A stretch of 64,000 nt of DNA from Methanofastidiosum methylothiophilum. Its GTDB lineage: Archaea > Methanobacteriota_B > Thermococci > Methanofastidiosales > Methanofastidiosaceae. Below the pieces are notes generated by a model, which did no database searches, was not told the DNA's origin, and saw only the letters and a program-made list of their open reading frames with translations. Position 1 is the stretch's first letter; every line of letters starts with the position of its first letter. Made by a program: the position numbers and the translations under genes. This document shows, in pieces, positions 25,603-34,796 of the stretch. The stretch spans positions 16,262 to 80,261 of the forward strand of contig LNJE01000007.1 in NCBI GenBank assembly GCA_001587635.1, in the 5' to 3' direction.

Positions 25603-26613
25603 TTAACCAAATAGGGCCCCTAGACCTTCTAATCCAGCGTCCCCATCTTTATCTTTATTATCTTTAGCTTCTTCAATTTTATGCTCGGCTACTTTTTTTT
25701 CAGTAGGAGCTGCTGATTGAAATACATTCAACTTATTTTTAAGGTCGTCGTCCAAAGCTGCACTATTAAGTAATTTAGACAAACTAAGAACTTGAGAAAC
25801 GCTCTTTGACATTATTGGACCGATTGTTTCTGGAGAAACTATGTTTGCACCAATTGCCAATGATTTTGTTTTGATAGCGGCCTGTTGAATCAACAACTTA
25901 ACACTGTGTTTTGTAAATATTTTTCTATCAAAGGTTAATGCTAAAGCATTTGAGAATGCCTTGATTATGTTGTTTCTAGTTTCAACATCATCTATGCTGA
26001 GTACTTCTCCCTTAAATACTAGTCCTTCTTCAAAAGCAGCTGTTAAATTTGCACCAACTTCCATTGGTTCAATTTTGAGTTGAGAAAGTATCTCACTAAC
26101 TTTTTTAGATATTGTTTCTCCGTGTTTAACGAAAACTGTATCTCTTTCAATGGATATAGACCCTTTGTCAATTTTAGCTGGAACTCCAAGTGATTGAAGT
26201 TCACTTACAAGTGGGCCGGGGGGCAATCCTGTGCTCCCTTGATGGAGAACTATATCTGTCTTTGCAATATCACCTGGTTTTGCTGGTGCAGGGGATTTTG
26301 ATTTTAGTAAAAGTCGATATATTTTAAAGGGATTCTCATTAGAAAAAATGAATGCTGCTCCTGCGCCAATGTAATCTTTAAGGGATTCTTTTTCTGTTTT
26401 TTCAAGAGCTATCTTCATTAAATTATTTTTAGACATTCTAAATGTTACTTTACCCCTTAGATCTTCTCGTATATTCTGTAATTGTTTTGCAGGGATACTT
26501 TGGAGATCAACCACTCCCACAACAGGAGATGATTCAATCATATCCCTAAGAGATTTGACCTCTTCAGTTTTCCAATCAGCTACACTCCCTTTTACCACTA
26601 CTCTTCCCTTCAT
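25603..26613 (-). CDS. rplP0: Ribosomal protein P0 (L10), archaeal stalk base
   Basis: P0 binds 23S rRNA with its N-terminal domain and carries P1 dimers on its C-terminal helices. The 336-residue protein shows SPVVGVVDLQSIPAKQLQNIR, MSKNNLMKIALE, GPLVSELQSLGVPAKI and the archaeal-type C-terminal extension (about residues 265-315) for P1 binding, ending GLEGLGALFG. The start overlaps the L1 stop by 4 bases, so the two are translationally coupled. Confidence 0.96.
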   Translation of the reverse strand: MKGRVVVKGSVADWKTEEVKSLRDMIESSPVVGVVDLQSIPAKQLQNIREDLRGKVTFRMSKNNLMKIALEKTEKESLKDYIGAGAAFIFSNENPFKIYRLLLKSKSPAPAKPGDIAKTDIVLHQGSTGLPPGPLVSELQSLGVPAKIDKGSISIERDTVFVKHGETISKKVSEILSQLKIEPMEVGANLTAAFEEGLVFKGEVLSIDDVETRNNIIKAFSNALALTFDRKIFTKHSVKLLIQQAAIKTKSLAIGANIVSPETIGPIMSKSVSQVLSLSKLLNSAALDDDLKNKLNVFQSAAPTEKKVAEHKIEEAKDNKDKDGDAGLEGLGALFG

Positions 26614-27254
26614 CTAAAGTCCTCCAGTTTTATTGCGGGCCCCATTGTGGTCTTAATATAAATAGATTTTATATTATCAAATCCTTTCTCAAGTTTCTTC
26701 TCAAAGAATTTGATAACTTCTGAAATATTTTCAGCTAGTACTTCATCATCCATTTTTTCGGAGCCAACTAAAGTGTGTATTACCGGCTGATTAGTACTTT
26801 TTAGTTTAACTGTTTTTTTCAATTTGTTTAACATAGGGTCAAGTGGAGCAGTTGGAGGCAAAGGTGCAGGTGTTTTCCCTCTTGGCGCAAAAATTGGACC
26901 CAGTGATTTTCCAACTAGGGCCATATAATCTGTTTGCGCTATGAAAAAATCATGAGAATTTGCAATTTTTTTAGCAAGTTTTTTGTCTTTTGCAAATTTT
27001 TCAATATCTTCTTGATCAAATACAGACAAGTTTTCCTTTTTAGCTCTTAAAGCCATATCACCAGAGGCAAAGACTCCAATTTTAACATCTTTACCTCTTC
27101 CATTTGGTAAAACAAAGTCTTCTTTGATACGATTCTGTGTTTTTTTCATATCTAGTCCTTGAAGATTTATACCCATCTCCATTGACTGCGTGAAGTTCCT
27201 CGGCTTTGAATCTTCCTTTGCCTTCTTCACCGCTCGTATTATGGCATCTTTCAA
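26610..27254 (-). CDS. rpl1: Ribosomal protein L1
   Basis: The 214-residue protein forms the L1 stalk beside the E site. Recognisable blocks are NLQGLDMKKTQNRIKED, LPNGRGKDVKIGVFASG, FFIAQTDYMALVGKSLGPIF, APRGKTPAPLPP and the closing IYIKTTMGPAIKLE. In methanogens L1 also represses its own operon by binding an mRNA site that mimics its rRNA site. Such a site is not obvious to me here by eye. The gene lies 12 bases after L11. Confidence 0.96.
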   Translation of the reverse strand: MKDAIIRAVKKAKEDSKPRNFTQSMEMGINLQGLDMKKTQNRIKEDFVLPNGRGKDVKIGVFASGDMALRAKKENLSVFDQEDIEKFAKDKKLAKKIANSHDFFIAQTDYMALVGKSLGPIFAPRGKTPAPLPPTAPLDPMLNKLKKTVKLKSTNQPVIHTLVGSEKMDDEVLAENISEVIKFFEKKLEKGFDNIKSIYIKTTMGPAIKLEDFR

Positions 27255-27266
27255 GATGATTCCTCC

Positions 27267-27746
27267 TTATTTAATTAAATTATTATATTTTCCTTCTTTT
27301 ATCTCATTTTGTACTACTCTTGGATCCTTTCCTTCACAAGTAATTCCCATTGAAATACATGTTCCAAGTATTTCTTTCACAACTCCCGCAATAGAAGGAG
27401 ATAATGAAGAAGGTTCCTTCATTTTAGCTATTTTAACAAGCGCATCTATACTTATATCCCCGACTTTACTTGTAGATGGTGTAGAGGATCCTTTTTCTAA
27501 TTTAAGGTCTTTTAAGATTAATGCAGATGCAGGTGGAACTCCAACTTCAATTCTAAAGTTCTTTTTTTCGTCGACAAAAATTTTAACTGGAACTTTCATT
27601 CCTTGAAAGTCTTTCGTTTTTTCGTTTATTTCTGCAACGACTTTTCCTACATTAATACCAAGTGGCCCTAATGCAGGTCCCAGTGGTGGACCCGCTGTAG
27701 CCTTTCCTCCATCAACAAGTGAGGTGACAGATCTCTCTTTTCCCAT
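27267..27746 (-). CDS. rpl11: Ribosomal protein L11
   Basis: The 159-residue protein binds the GTPase-associated region of 23S rRNA. The N-terminal domain shows LVDGGKATAGPPLGPALGPLGIN with a proline-rich helix, then the C-terminal rRNA-binding domain with GDISIDALVKIAKMK and ILGTCISMGITCEGKDPR. This is a normal archaeal L11. It starts 10 bases after the spt5 stop, as in other euryarchaeal genomes. Confidence 0.96.
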   Translation of the reverse strand: MGKERSVTSLVDGGKATAGPPLGPALGPLGINVGKVVAEINEKTKDFQGMKVPVKIFVDEKKNFRIEVGVPPASALILKDLKLEKGSSTPSTSKVGDISIDALVKIAKMKEPSSLSPSIAGVVKEILGTCISMGITCEGKDPRVVQNEIKEGKYNNLIK

Positions 27747-27756
27747 TATATCACCA

Positions 27757-28215
27757 TTAGCTCTTTTTCTCTATAATCCTGACATAATCTCCTTTAACAG
27801 TAACTGGTATAGGCACCATTGCCTCAAGAAGCTCAACTGTAAGTTCTTCTTTTCCCTTATCTACTCTTATAATTTTAGCCTTCTCGCCTTTAAACGGTCC
27901 AGCAATTAATTCTACAATGTCACCTTTAGTAAGACCTGTTACTGATGGCTTAGCCTCTAAGAAATGACTAATTTCATCAAAGGCAATTTTACCTTCAAGA
28001 ATCCCTCTTACATTTCGAAGGCCTTGAATAGCTTCTTCTACAGCCCCTTTATCACTCGCCTCAATGAAAACATACCCTTTTAAGGTTTCTGGTGCTAAGA
28101 CTGCATAAATTTTAAGATTGTTAGTTTTTACTTTTCCCTCTATCATCTTTGCTACATTCTGTTCTTGATTAACAGCTACCTTTAACGCAAAGATTGGATT
28201 TTCGTCGTCATCCAT
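27757..28215 (-). CDS. spt5: Transcription elongation factor Spt5 (NusG homologue)
   Basis: Spt5 binds the RNA polymerase clamp and raises processivity. The protein is a NusG N-terminal domain (FALKVAVNQEQNVA through about residue 85) followed by a KOW domain (GDIVELIAGPFKGEKAKIIRVD). The reading frame is open to a GTG at 28230, but the ATG at 28215 is preferred because GGGAGAGAGC lies before it and the encoded start MDDDENPIFALKV fits the family. This gives 152 residues. It follows secE by 75 bases and precedes L11. Confidence 0.94.
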   Translation of the reverse strand: MDDDENPIFALKVAVNQEQNVAKMIEGKVKTNNLKIYAVLAPETLKGYVFIEASDKGAVEEAIQGLRNVRGILEGKIAFDEISHFLEAKPSVTGLTKGDIVELIAGPFKGEKAKIIRVDKGKEELTVELLEAMVPIPVTVKGDYVRIIEKKS

Positions 28216-28290
28216 TATGCTCTCTCCCACAATAACAACAAAATCAAAGGTATTTAAAGATTTAAAAAGTTTAGCCTTAGTAAAAGGAAT

Positions 28291-28494
28291 TTACGCTCCA
28301 ATATTTTGGATTATGACTGAAAAGAATTTTATAATATATCCTATTATTCCAATCAGAACCATTCCAATTCCCGTAACTTTGGAAGTAAGTGAATATTCCT
28401 TTTTTCCAGGCTTCTTAGCAAGTTTTAGTACTCTTGTGTACTCGGAAATCCAACTTCTTGCTCTTTCTTTTTTCTTTAGATTAGCCTCTGCCAT
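28291..28494 (-). CDS. secE: Protein translocase subunit SecE (Sec61 gamma)
   Basis: The 67-residue protein has an amphipathic N-terminal helix with WISEYTRVLKLAKKPGKKEY (residues 15-34) and a single C-terminal transmembrane helix. This is the SecE/Sec61-gamma layout that clamps SecY. It lies between ftsZ and spt5, the usual archaeal position. SecY is not in the window. Confidence 0.93.
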   Translation of the reverse strand: MAEANLKKKERARSWISEYTRVLKLAKKPGKKEYSLTSKVTGIGMVLIGIIGYIIKFFSVIIQNIGA

Positions 28495-28518
28495 GAGGCT
28501 AATTATTAAGAATCCTTT

Positions 28519-29640
28519 TTAAATGTATTCTATCCCGAGATCTATCCCTCTAACTGGTGTTTCACTCTCGATTAGCATTTCAGTTTCTTTTCTTCCAAAT
28601 ATATATGGTGACTTAACTCCTGAAAGTACTACCATAACTCTGAGTCCGTTTTTAACATCCTCGTTTATCATTGCACCCCATATAATTTGGGCATCTGGCT
28701 CGAGCTCATTTGTTACATGTTCAACAATTTTTTCAGCCTCTTCCAGCTTCATGTTTGAACTTCCAGTAATATTTATCAAAGCTCCTTTGGCACCAGTTAC
28801 ATCTACGTCAATAAGAGGACTACTCAAAGCTTCAGTAATAGCTTCTTTAGCTCTATTCTCTGTATCAGACTCCCCTATCCCGATCATTGCAACGTCACCT
28901 TCTTTCATTACAGATCTGACATCTGCGAAATCAACGTTTACAAGTCCTGGCTTAGTAATTAATTCAGCAATCCCCCCTACCGCCCTTATCAAAATATCAT
29001 CTGAAACTTTAAAAGCAGCATTTATTGGTAATCCTGGCGCAATATCTAGCAATTTATCATTTGGGATTACTATTACAGTATCTGTAACTTTTCTTAATTT
29101 CTCGAGTCCTTTTTCTGCATTTCTTTGTCTTCTTAAGCCTTCAACAGTAAAGGGTAAGGTAACTACTGCAACTGTAAGCGCTCCAAGTTTTTTTGCTATT
29201 TCTGATATCACAGGTGCAGAGCCTGTACCAGTGCCCCCACCGAGCCCACATGTGACAAAAACCATGTCGCTTCCTTCAAGTACATCTTTAATTACCCTCT
29301 CATCTTCTCTTGCAGATTCTTCTCCTACTTTAGGATCATTACCTGCACCTAATCCTCTTGTTACCTCTTTTCCAATCAAAATCTTTTTGTCAGCTCGGGT
29401 GTGCAATAAATCTTGGGCATCGGTATTAACTGCTATTGCTTCAACTCCGATTACTCCAGTTTCCATTAATCTATCAATTGCATTGGAGCCTGCTCCACCT
29501 GTTCCAATTACTTTAATTTTGGCCCTTGATTCTCTGAGTACCCGTTCGAGTTCTTCGTCTACAGAAGTATAGCGATGATCTTTAATTATTTCTTTTTCTG
29601 TTACTGCCCTCTCAATGGCCTCTTCAATAACAGATCTCAT
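28519..29640 (-). CDS. ftsZ: Cell division protein FtsZ
   Basis: FtsZ polymerises into the cytokinetic ring. The 373-residue protein has the tubulin signature GGGTGTGSAP near residue 135, the GTP-binding GTGGAGSNAIDRL near 46, NTDAQDL, and the T7 synergy loop NVDFADVRSVM near 245. A GGGGGAG ribosome site lies just before the ATG. A TATA-like stretch on the minus strand (about 29722-29731) precedes it. It heads the run into the secE-spt5-ribosomal cluster. The long antisense open frame over this gene is a shadow. Confidence 0.97.
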   Translation of the reverse strand: MRSVIEEAIERAVTEKEIIKDHRYTSVDEELERVLRESRAKIKVIGTGGAGSNAIDRLMETGVIGVEAIAVNTDAQDLLHTRADKKILIGKEVTRGLGAGNDPKVGEESAREDERVIKDVLEGSDMVFVTCGLGGGTGTGSAPVISEIAKKLGALTVAVVTLPFTVEGLRRQRNAEKGLEKLRKVTDTVIVIPNDKLLDIAPGLPINAAFKVSDDILIRAVGGIAELITKPGLVNVDFADVRSVMKEGDVAMIGIGESDTENRAKEAITEALSSPLIDVDVTGAKGALINITGSSNMKLEEAEKIVEHVTNELEPDAQIIWGAMINEDVKNGLRVMVVLSGVKSPYIFGRKETEMLIESETPVRGIDLGIEYI

Positions 29641-29778
29641 TTAACTCCCCCTCATAATTAAATATAGCTACTTATTATTGGTAATATAAAACTTCTATTT
29701 GTAATCTATGTATGTTAATAGTATATAAAGCTTTTGCTTAATAATACTAGTTATAATGCTTCTCTTTAGTGGTAATCT

Positions 29779-30618
29779 CTATTCTTTTACAATATCACTT
29801 GCTTTAACAAATGGTATATCCCTATTTGTAAGCTTGTCTTTTAAATCTGACCGTTCTTTAATACCTTTCCAATCTAAAATAATTAAATCAATATCTGTAC
29901 TTTTTAATAATAATTCAGAAAGTATTGACTCATTAACTGGAGTATTATATTTTGCAATTACATGACCTATAGCGATATCTGTATTTATCATTATTTCAGT
30001 AAATTTTGGACAGTAATGTCCCCCTCCAATACCTGCGGCAACTCTAAAAGGAGTTTTATTTTGATCGTATGAAAGTGAATTATAAATTGCTGAAGCAATT
30101 ACCTCTCCTGCTTCTTTTATTCCCCAATATGTTTTGTCACTTCCAATCTCAATAAAGGTAGTAGGAAGTCCAGTTAAGGGCCCATGATGTGTAGCTTCAA
30201 GTGAAACTTCAAATGAAATGTCAATATTTTTTGACAATTTCAATATCTCATTTAACACTATTTTTTGGAATATCGGATTAGAAGGGGATACTTGGCCATC
30301 TACACCACCATATTCAGCCTTTCCAAAATTCCCAGGCGTATGACAAGTCAAAGTAGGAATTTTGGCCACGGACTTATGTCTTGATGCAAAAAAAATAGAA
30401 TCAATATATCCGAGACCATATTCATTTATTTCTTCTTGAATTATTTTTTCAGGAAAATCTGTNTATATAGTTTCACTTTTTATTCTAACAAGTAATATCT
30501 CTTTATTAGTATCATAGAAATAATCATTTTTAAGTTGTTCAAATGGATATTTTTCTAATAAATTCTCTCGAATATTTTCNCCAGCTTTATCTAATTCTGA
30601 GCTTATTATTAATTTCAT
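29779..30618 (-). CDS. dtdA: D-aminoacyl-tRNA deacylase (DTD2 type)
   Basis: DTD2 removes D-amino acids mistakenly attached to tRNA, and in plants and archaea also recycles aldehyde-modified tRNA. The 279-residue protein shows SRHKSVAKIPTLTCHTPGNFG near residue 80, ATHHGPLTGLPTTFIEIGS near 145, and GIGGGHYCPKF near 195, which are conserved metal-binding blocks of the family. Two codons near the N terminus contain undetermined bases. It is monocistronic. Confidence 0.92.
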   Translation of the reverse strand: MKLIISSELDKAXENIRENLLEKYPFEQLKNDYFYDTNKEILLVRIKSETIXTDFPEKIIQEEINEYGLGYIDSIFFASRHKSVAKIPTLTCHTPGNFGKAEYGGVDGQVSPSNPIFQKIVLNEILKLSKNIDISFEVSLEATHHGPLTGLPTTFIEIGSDKTYWGIKEAGEVIASAIYNSLSYDQNKTPFRVAAGIGGGHYCPKFTEIMINTDIAIGHVIAKYNTPVNESILSELLLKSTDIDLIILDWKGIKERSDLKDKLTNRDIPFVKASDIVKE

Positions 30619-30724
30619 CTGTGTACCCCAAATATTAAAAATAACGCCACGTATAATGTTTATAAATTTAATGANGATTANATTGAGAGAATTCTGATTT
30701 ATTTCAATTTGTTCTCACTATTAG

Positions 30725-30853
30725 TTTAATTNACACGCCAATAATAAGTTTAGTTATTCTAACGACATTATTAGATTTTCTATTGAGGAAAGACATGGAA
30801 AATCACTAATAGTGTATGATACATTAGCAGAGATTAACAAGCATGTAAACTAG
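30725..30853 (+). pseudogene. Coding-like fragment without a start codon
   Basis: The frame is open for 42 residues and ends at TAG 30851-30853. The last 24 residues (from SIEERHGKSL to EINKHVN) read like a natural soluble protein, with normal codon use for the genome. There is no upstream start codon in frame, and one base in the frame is unknown. I do not recognise a family. It could be the remnant or mis-sequenced end of a small gene. Confidence 0.25.
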
Positions 30854-30933
30854 AANACATTTACACAAATAGTTTCTAACTTTTTACGACGACAAATGTT
30901 ATAAACGAAGAATATCCAAGCATATGGCAAAAT

Positions 30934-31086
30934 ATGAAAAAAACACAAGAAGGGAGAAAAATCTTTAGAATTGAGCCTAAGATATTTTATATAATGATTG
31001 ATTGTTGGGCCACTATTATTAANTCCATTAATNGCCGTAATAGGAGCAATTGNANCTATATTTACAGAGGAGGATTTACTCGGGTA
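30934..31086 (+). pseudogene. Possible small membrane protein split by a frameshift
   Basis: The ATG at 30934 opens MKKTQEGRKIFRIEPKIF, after which the frame loses protein-like character. From about 31008 the frame shifted by one base reads GPLLL, PL, AVIGAI and IFTEEDLLG, then two stops at 31084-31089. Together these would form a roughly 50-residue protein with a basic N terminus and one or two hydrophobic segments. The region contains four undetermined bases, so a sequencing error may be the cause. Confidence 0.3.
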
Positions 31087-31126
31087 ATAAGATAATCTTN
31101 ATATTCTTATAATTTCCGGAATATAC

Positions 31127-32785
31127 TTACCTTTGTATCTTTTCTTTGAAACGTTCAAATATNTTAGATATGTCTATCTCAAATGCAGAANCTGGCATTT
31201 CTAATTTAAAGTTATATAGCACTTCAGGATTTAACTCTCCCATTCTACCGATATATTCCCCCTCCATTTCTAAAGAGCAAGATCTCCCTTGGATAAAATA
31301 AGGATAGCTATCTTCATTAACAGAGTATTGAATCCCAAATGAGGTAAGAAGTCCATTTAATATACCTTTTATTTCAGAAAAGTTTGCCTTAGGATGACAA
31401 GTGACACAAGAAAGAAATTGTTTTTCAACTAAACTTTGATCAGGTACAACTACACCAACTTCAAAAATATTTTGAGGATATTCATAATGAGAATTTGAAG
31501 CTAATGTTTTTATTAACAAAGGCAATAAACTACACCTAACAGTATCAAATTCTGTATTTACTGCATTCCTTGTCTTTACAAGTTTTCTTTTGTTTTCAAG
31601 CATTTTAGTAATTAAGACATCTTCATTTGAAAGAATATAGTTTTTTACTTCAAAGAAATTGAATCCAATCATCAATTCTTCAATTTTTCTAAGGAATATT
31701 TCAATAGGATTTTCTTGCCCTATTGTAGCTATATCGGGAATTTCAGGTACGAAATTTTCAAATCCATAAGCAATTGAAATATCTTCAACTAGATCAATTG
31801 GATGAATAATATCTGCCCTATAGGGAGGGATTTCTACAATAACTTTATTATTAGATTTAGAAGAAACTCCATATCTCATTTTAAGTAATAAGTTAACAGT
31901 TTCATCTTCAGATAAATCTAGTCCAAGAATCTTATTTGAATAAGATATATCTAATTCAATTTTTTCTCGATTAAGATTTGGGTATGTCAATTCTTTTCCT
32001 TCATCACTTAGTTTAAAGGAATATATTTCTCCCTTCCTAATAAAAAGACCCATTAAAATTATGTTTAGTGCATATTCAATACTTTTTCTATGTGTACCTG
32101 TTATGTCAATAAATAGATTTTTTGTTTTTTCAGTAACTTTTGTGTGGTCTCCATTGATAATTGGAGGCATAGATAATACTTGGCCCTTATTGTCAATCCA
32201 TATAGGGCACTCTTTAAACTCAGATACTAGATGCGCGTATTCAATTCCTTTGGGGTGAATCTTTAATATTTCATCTATGGTAAGAGTTTTATCAAATTCT
32301 AGGGGTACAAATGTGAAATCTCTTGGCATGGTAGTATATTTAATTGGAAATTCAATTTTATCCAGATCATGAACACCTATTGCAACTTTTTTTCTATTTC
32401 TCCCATGCGTTATATGTAGCTTTTCTTGAATCTGCATCAGTGATCTAATTGTATTATCATCAAAATTGATTTCTTTTACAATAGCACCTACTGCAAATGG
32501 TCTGACTGATTTCACTTTTGGATCGACAGCTCCCTTGTAAGTGGAATTATGAACATTAAATTCAATTGGGCCTTCTTCAATTCCCATAAAACCCTTCATG
32601 GCATTGGTAAAACCTTCAATTGACAACATGTCAGGCCTATCTGGAAAAACTTCAACTACTATCTCAGGATCGACTTTTTCTAAATCTGTGCCAATCATGG
32701 ATATTCTTTCACTTAAAGTTTGATCGTCAACAGACTTTCCTAGTAACGAAATAAATTCTGTCTTATCAAAATTAACAGTAGGCAT
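31127..32785 (-). CDS. pheT: Phenylalanine-tRNA ligase, beta subunit
   Basis: PheT binds tRNA-Phe and edits mischarged Tyr in the alpha2beta2 enzyme. The protein is of the short archaeal/eukaryotic type, without the N-terminal EMAP-like domain of bacteria. The B3/B4 editing region contains HGRNRKKVAIGVHDLD and the B5 domain contains VEIPPYRADIIHPIDLVEDI. The start is placed at the ATG at 32785 because family members begin MPTV and GGATGATG precedes it; the frame is open 7 codons further up. This gives 552 residues and leaves 5 bases after pheS. Two residues near the C terminus are undetermined. Confidence 0.95.
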   Translation of the reverse strand: MPTVNFDKTEFISLLGKSVDDQTLSERISMIGTDLEKVDPEIVVEVFPDRPDMLSIEGFTNAMKGFMGIEEGPIEFNVHNSTYKGAVDPKVKSVRPFAVGAIVKEINFDDNTIRSLMQIQEKLHITHGRNRKKVAIGVHDLDKIEFPIKYTTMPRDFTFVPLEFDKTLTIDEILKIHPKGIEYAHLVSEFKECPIWIDNKGQVLSMPPIINGDHTKVTEKTKNLFIDITGTHRKSIEYALNIILMGLFIRKGEIYSFKLSDEGKELTYPNLNREKIELDISYSNKILGLDLSEDETVNLLLKMRYGVSSKSNNKVIVEIPPYRADIIHPIDLVEDISIAYGFENFVPEIPDIATIGQENPIEIFLRKIEELMIGFNFFEVKNYILSNEDVLITKMLENKRKLVKTRNAVNTEFDTVRCSLLPLLIKTLASNSHYEYPQNIFEVGVVVPDQSLVEKQFLSCVTCHPKANFSEIKGILNGLLTSFGIQYSVNEDSYPYFIQGRSCSLEMEGEYIGRMGELNPEVLYNFKLEMPXSAFEIDISXIFERFKEKIQR

Positions 32786-32790
32786 CTTCA

Positions 32791-34290
32791 TCATCCTTTT
32801 ATCCAAATAGGTAATTTTTTCATCATATCAAGGTCATTCGTATATTTTTGTCGTATATCTGTCAATCCATAATAATCCATTATAAGTCTCCCAAATCCTG
32901 GGCCCCAAGCTAGTACAGGAACATCCCTTCCTAGAAGAGGAACAACTACTTCGGGTCTAAAAATTCCTGCACCTAATAGCTCTACCCATTCTCCTTTAGT
33001 TCTATTATATATGTCTACCTCAATACTTGGCTCAGTATAAGGAAAGTATGCAGGCCTAAATCTAATTTTAGAGTGTCCCAATTTATTTAGAAAACGTTTA
33101 AGATAACCTAATAGATGTTTGAAGTTAGCATCTTCATCAACTACTATCCCATCAGTCTGATAAAATTCAAAAAGATGTTTCCAATCAAGTTTTTCATTCC
33201 TAAATACCTTACCAACTGAGAAGAATTTTGCAGGCAAATCATCTAGTTTTAAAGTACTAAGAGTTCGTACAGATAAAGAGGTAGTATGGGTTCTTAGAAC
33301 ATATTCTTTGCTAACTCTTTTATCCCAATTATACCCCCAACCTTTTGAATTGATACCTCCTCCATGCTCATGCATTGCACAAACCTTATCTGAGAACTTT
33401 GGATCAATCTGGCCCTGTCTAGGGGATTCTATAAAAAATGTGTCCTGCATATCTCTTGCAGGATGATCTTGCGGTTGGAACAATGCATCAAAAACCCAGA
33501 AAGATGTGTCTATCATTGGACCTGACATTTCCTTAAATCCCATCTCAAGCCATATTTTTCGAATATATTCAATTGCTTGATTTACAAAGTGCTTTTTTGC
33601 TGGGTAATAAGTCTTAACATCAGATGAAATATCAAATCTCTTTAAAGTAAAAGCCCTCCAGTTCTGATTTTTCAGCATTTCAGGAGTTAATTCTGATATC
33701 TCTTCGGTTATTTCAATCCCTTTTGATAATTCAAGTTTTCCCAATTCAGTAAGGTATACTTTTCTAATAACATTTAATTTTTTTTCAACAAGCTTTCTTT
33801 TTATAAGAATATTAATTAAATTATCGTTAACAATTTTTTTCTTAGAAATATCTTCTAGTGCAATTTCTTCATGCGTTTTTTCATTCAAAGCCATATTGCC
33901 TTTATCAGTTATGAAGAATGATAAGGAACCATTAGTTTTCTCAATAGATATCCATCCATTTTTTCTTGCTATCCCTATAGCAATGTTCTTTTCTTCCTCG
34001 GATAATTGAACTTTGGATATAGGGATTTTTTCCTTTAATCCTTTGATGAATATTTTTTCAATCAAGCCGTTAGTTATACTTTTTTGACCATCTTCTGTTA
34101 AAATTAAATTGGAAATATTTCTTTCATCAACTACTACTAAGTCCTTACTAGACAAGTAGAGAAGAGTTCTCATTACTGCTACTTCAGGCAAATTAGAAAT
34201 ATTTGCAATTTCTTCAGGATTTGATTCTCCGTTTAATTCACCCAATAGCTTTAGAATAATTTTTTCTTGCTTCGAAAGCATCGAATTCAC
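32791..34290 (-). CDS. pheS: Phenylalanine-tRNA ligase, alpha subunit
   Basis: PheS holds the class II catalytic core. The 499-residue protein starts with winged-helix DNA/tRNA-binding-like repeats (about residues 1-200), as in archaeal and eukaryotic enzymes. The catalytic part has motif 1 (MGFKEMSGPMIDTSFWVFD), motif 2 with QPQDHPARDMQDTFF and SVGKVFRNEKLD, and motif 3 (LAWGPGFGRLIMD). It overlaps the upstream unknown gene by 4 bases and is followed by pheT. Confidence 0.96.
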   Translation of the reverse strand: MNSMLSKQEKIILKLLGELNGESNPEEIANISNLPEVAVMRTLLYLSSKDLVVVDERNISNLILTEDGQKSITNGLIEKIFIKGLKEKIPISKVQLSEEEKNIAIGIARKNGWISIEKTNGSLSFFITDKGNMALNEKTHEEIALEDISKKKIVNDNLINILIKRKLVEKKLNVIRKVYLTELGKLELSKGIEITEEISELTPEMLKNQNWRAFTLKRFDISSDVKTYYPAKKHFVNQAIEYIRKIWLEMGFKEMSGPMIDTSFWVFDALFQPQDHPARDMQDTFFIESPRQGQIDPKFSDKVCAMHEHGGGINSKGWGYNWDKRVSKEYVLRTHTTSLSVRTLSTLKLDDLPAKFFSVGKVFRNEKLDWKHLFEFYQTDGIVVDEDANFKHLLGYLKRFLNKLGHSKIRFRPAYFPYTEPSIEVDIYNRTKGEWVELLGAGIFRPEVVVPLLGRDVPVLAWGPGFGRLIMDYYGLTDIRQKYTNDLDMMKKLPIWIKG

Positions 34291-34796
34291 TTCTTAATCT
34301 TCTTAAATTCAATTGTACATGGACCGCCGTTTATGAATTGAGGTTTATATTCCCACTTCTTTGATTCGCCAGGTTTTGAATTTTCTATTGCCCCTATTAT
34401 CACCATTGCTCTATTGCATGCTAACTTATCTACTTTATCTTCAGAAGATAACAAATTACAATGTTCGTTGTATGGACATTTATTAACGGTATACACAAAA
34501 TTTTCACTATCGCCATGAATTTTATGATCTTTTTTGTCCATGAATCCCGTTTTGGAAACCTCTTCAACATACATCTTAGCAGCATCGAAACCTTCAAGAT
34601 CATATTTAAACTCTGCTCCAAGTTCTTTCCATTTGGCGATAAAAGGTCGGAGAGAAATAATAATCCATTGTCTATAAAATGCTTCAGGTTTACCAAAAAA
34701 GCTGTTTGCTGTTTTCTCAATACCATAAACCCATGCGTTCATTACAGTCATGACGGCATCAATTTTTTTTTCAAGGTCCTTACATTCTTCAGACAA
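34287..34796 (-). CDS. Uncharacterised cysteine-containing protein upstream of pheS
   Basis: I do not recognise this 169-residue protein with confidence. It is soluble and mixed helical, with six cysteines. The C-terminal third has Cys in NKCPYNEHCNLL, LACNRAM and GGPCTIEF, a spacing that recalls the cysteine set of V4R/ATC-hydrolase-like small-molecule-binding proteins. The start is TTG at 34794-34796, chosen because AGGTGAT lies 3 bases upstream and no better start exists. Its stop overlaps the pheS start by 4 bases, so it is translationally coupled to pheST. A minus-strand TATA (about 34836-34846) precedes it. Confidence 0.75.
   Translation of the reverse strand: MSEECKDLEKKIDAVMTVMNAWVYGIEKTANSFFGKPEAFYRQWIIISLRPFIAKWKELGAEFKYDLEGFDAAKMYVEEVSKTGFMDKKDHKIHGDSENFVYTVNKCPYNEHCNLLSSEDKVDKLACNRAMVIIGAIENSKPGESKKWEYKPQFINGGPCTIEFKKIKK

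Larger units (their letters stand above)
30619..31126. other. 508-bp low-quality gap with gene fragments
   Basis: There is no complete gene between dtdA and pheT. The stretch contains about nine undetermined bases. On the plus strand it holds two fragments that look coding (listed separately at 30725 and 30934). A minus-strand open frame from 31158 to 30850 runs through the N bases and overlaps the 3' end of pheT; it looks spurious. Sequencing error is a plausible reason for the broken frames. Confidence 0.5.

Noticed and set aside
28523..29572. A 349-residue open frame on the plus strand opposite ftsZ
   Set aside because: It mirrors the ftsZ frame exactly, has the Ser/Ile/Pro-rich composition of antisense translation and has no ribosome site or family match.
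30850..31158. A 102-residue minus-strand open frame at the 3' end of pheT
   Set aside because: It contains several N bases, overlaps the end of pheT in another frame and has no protein-like patterns.
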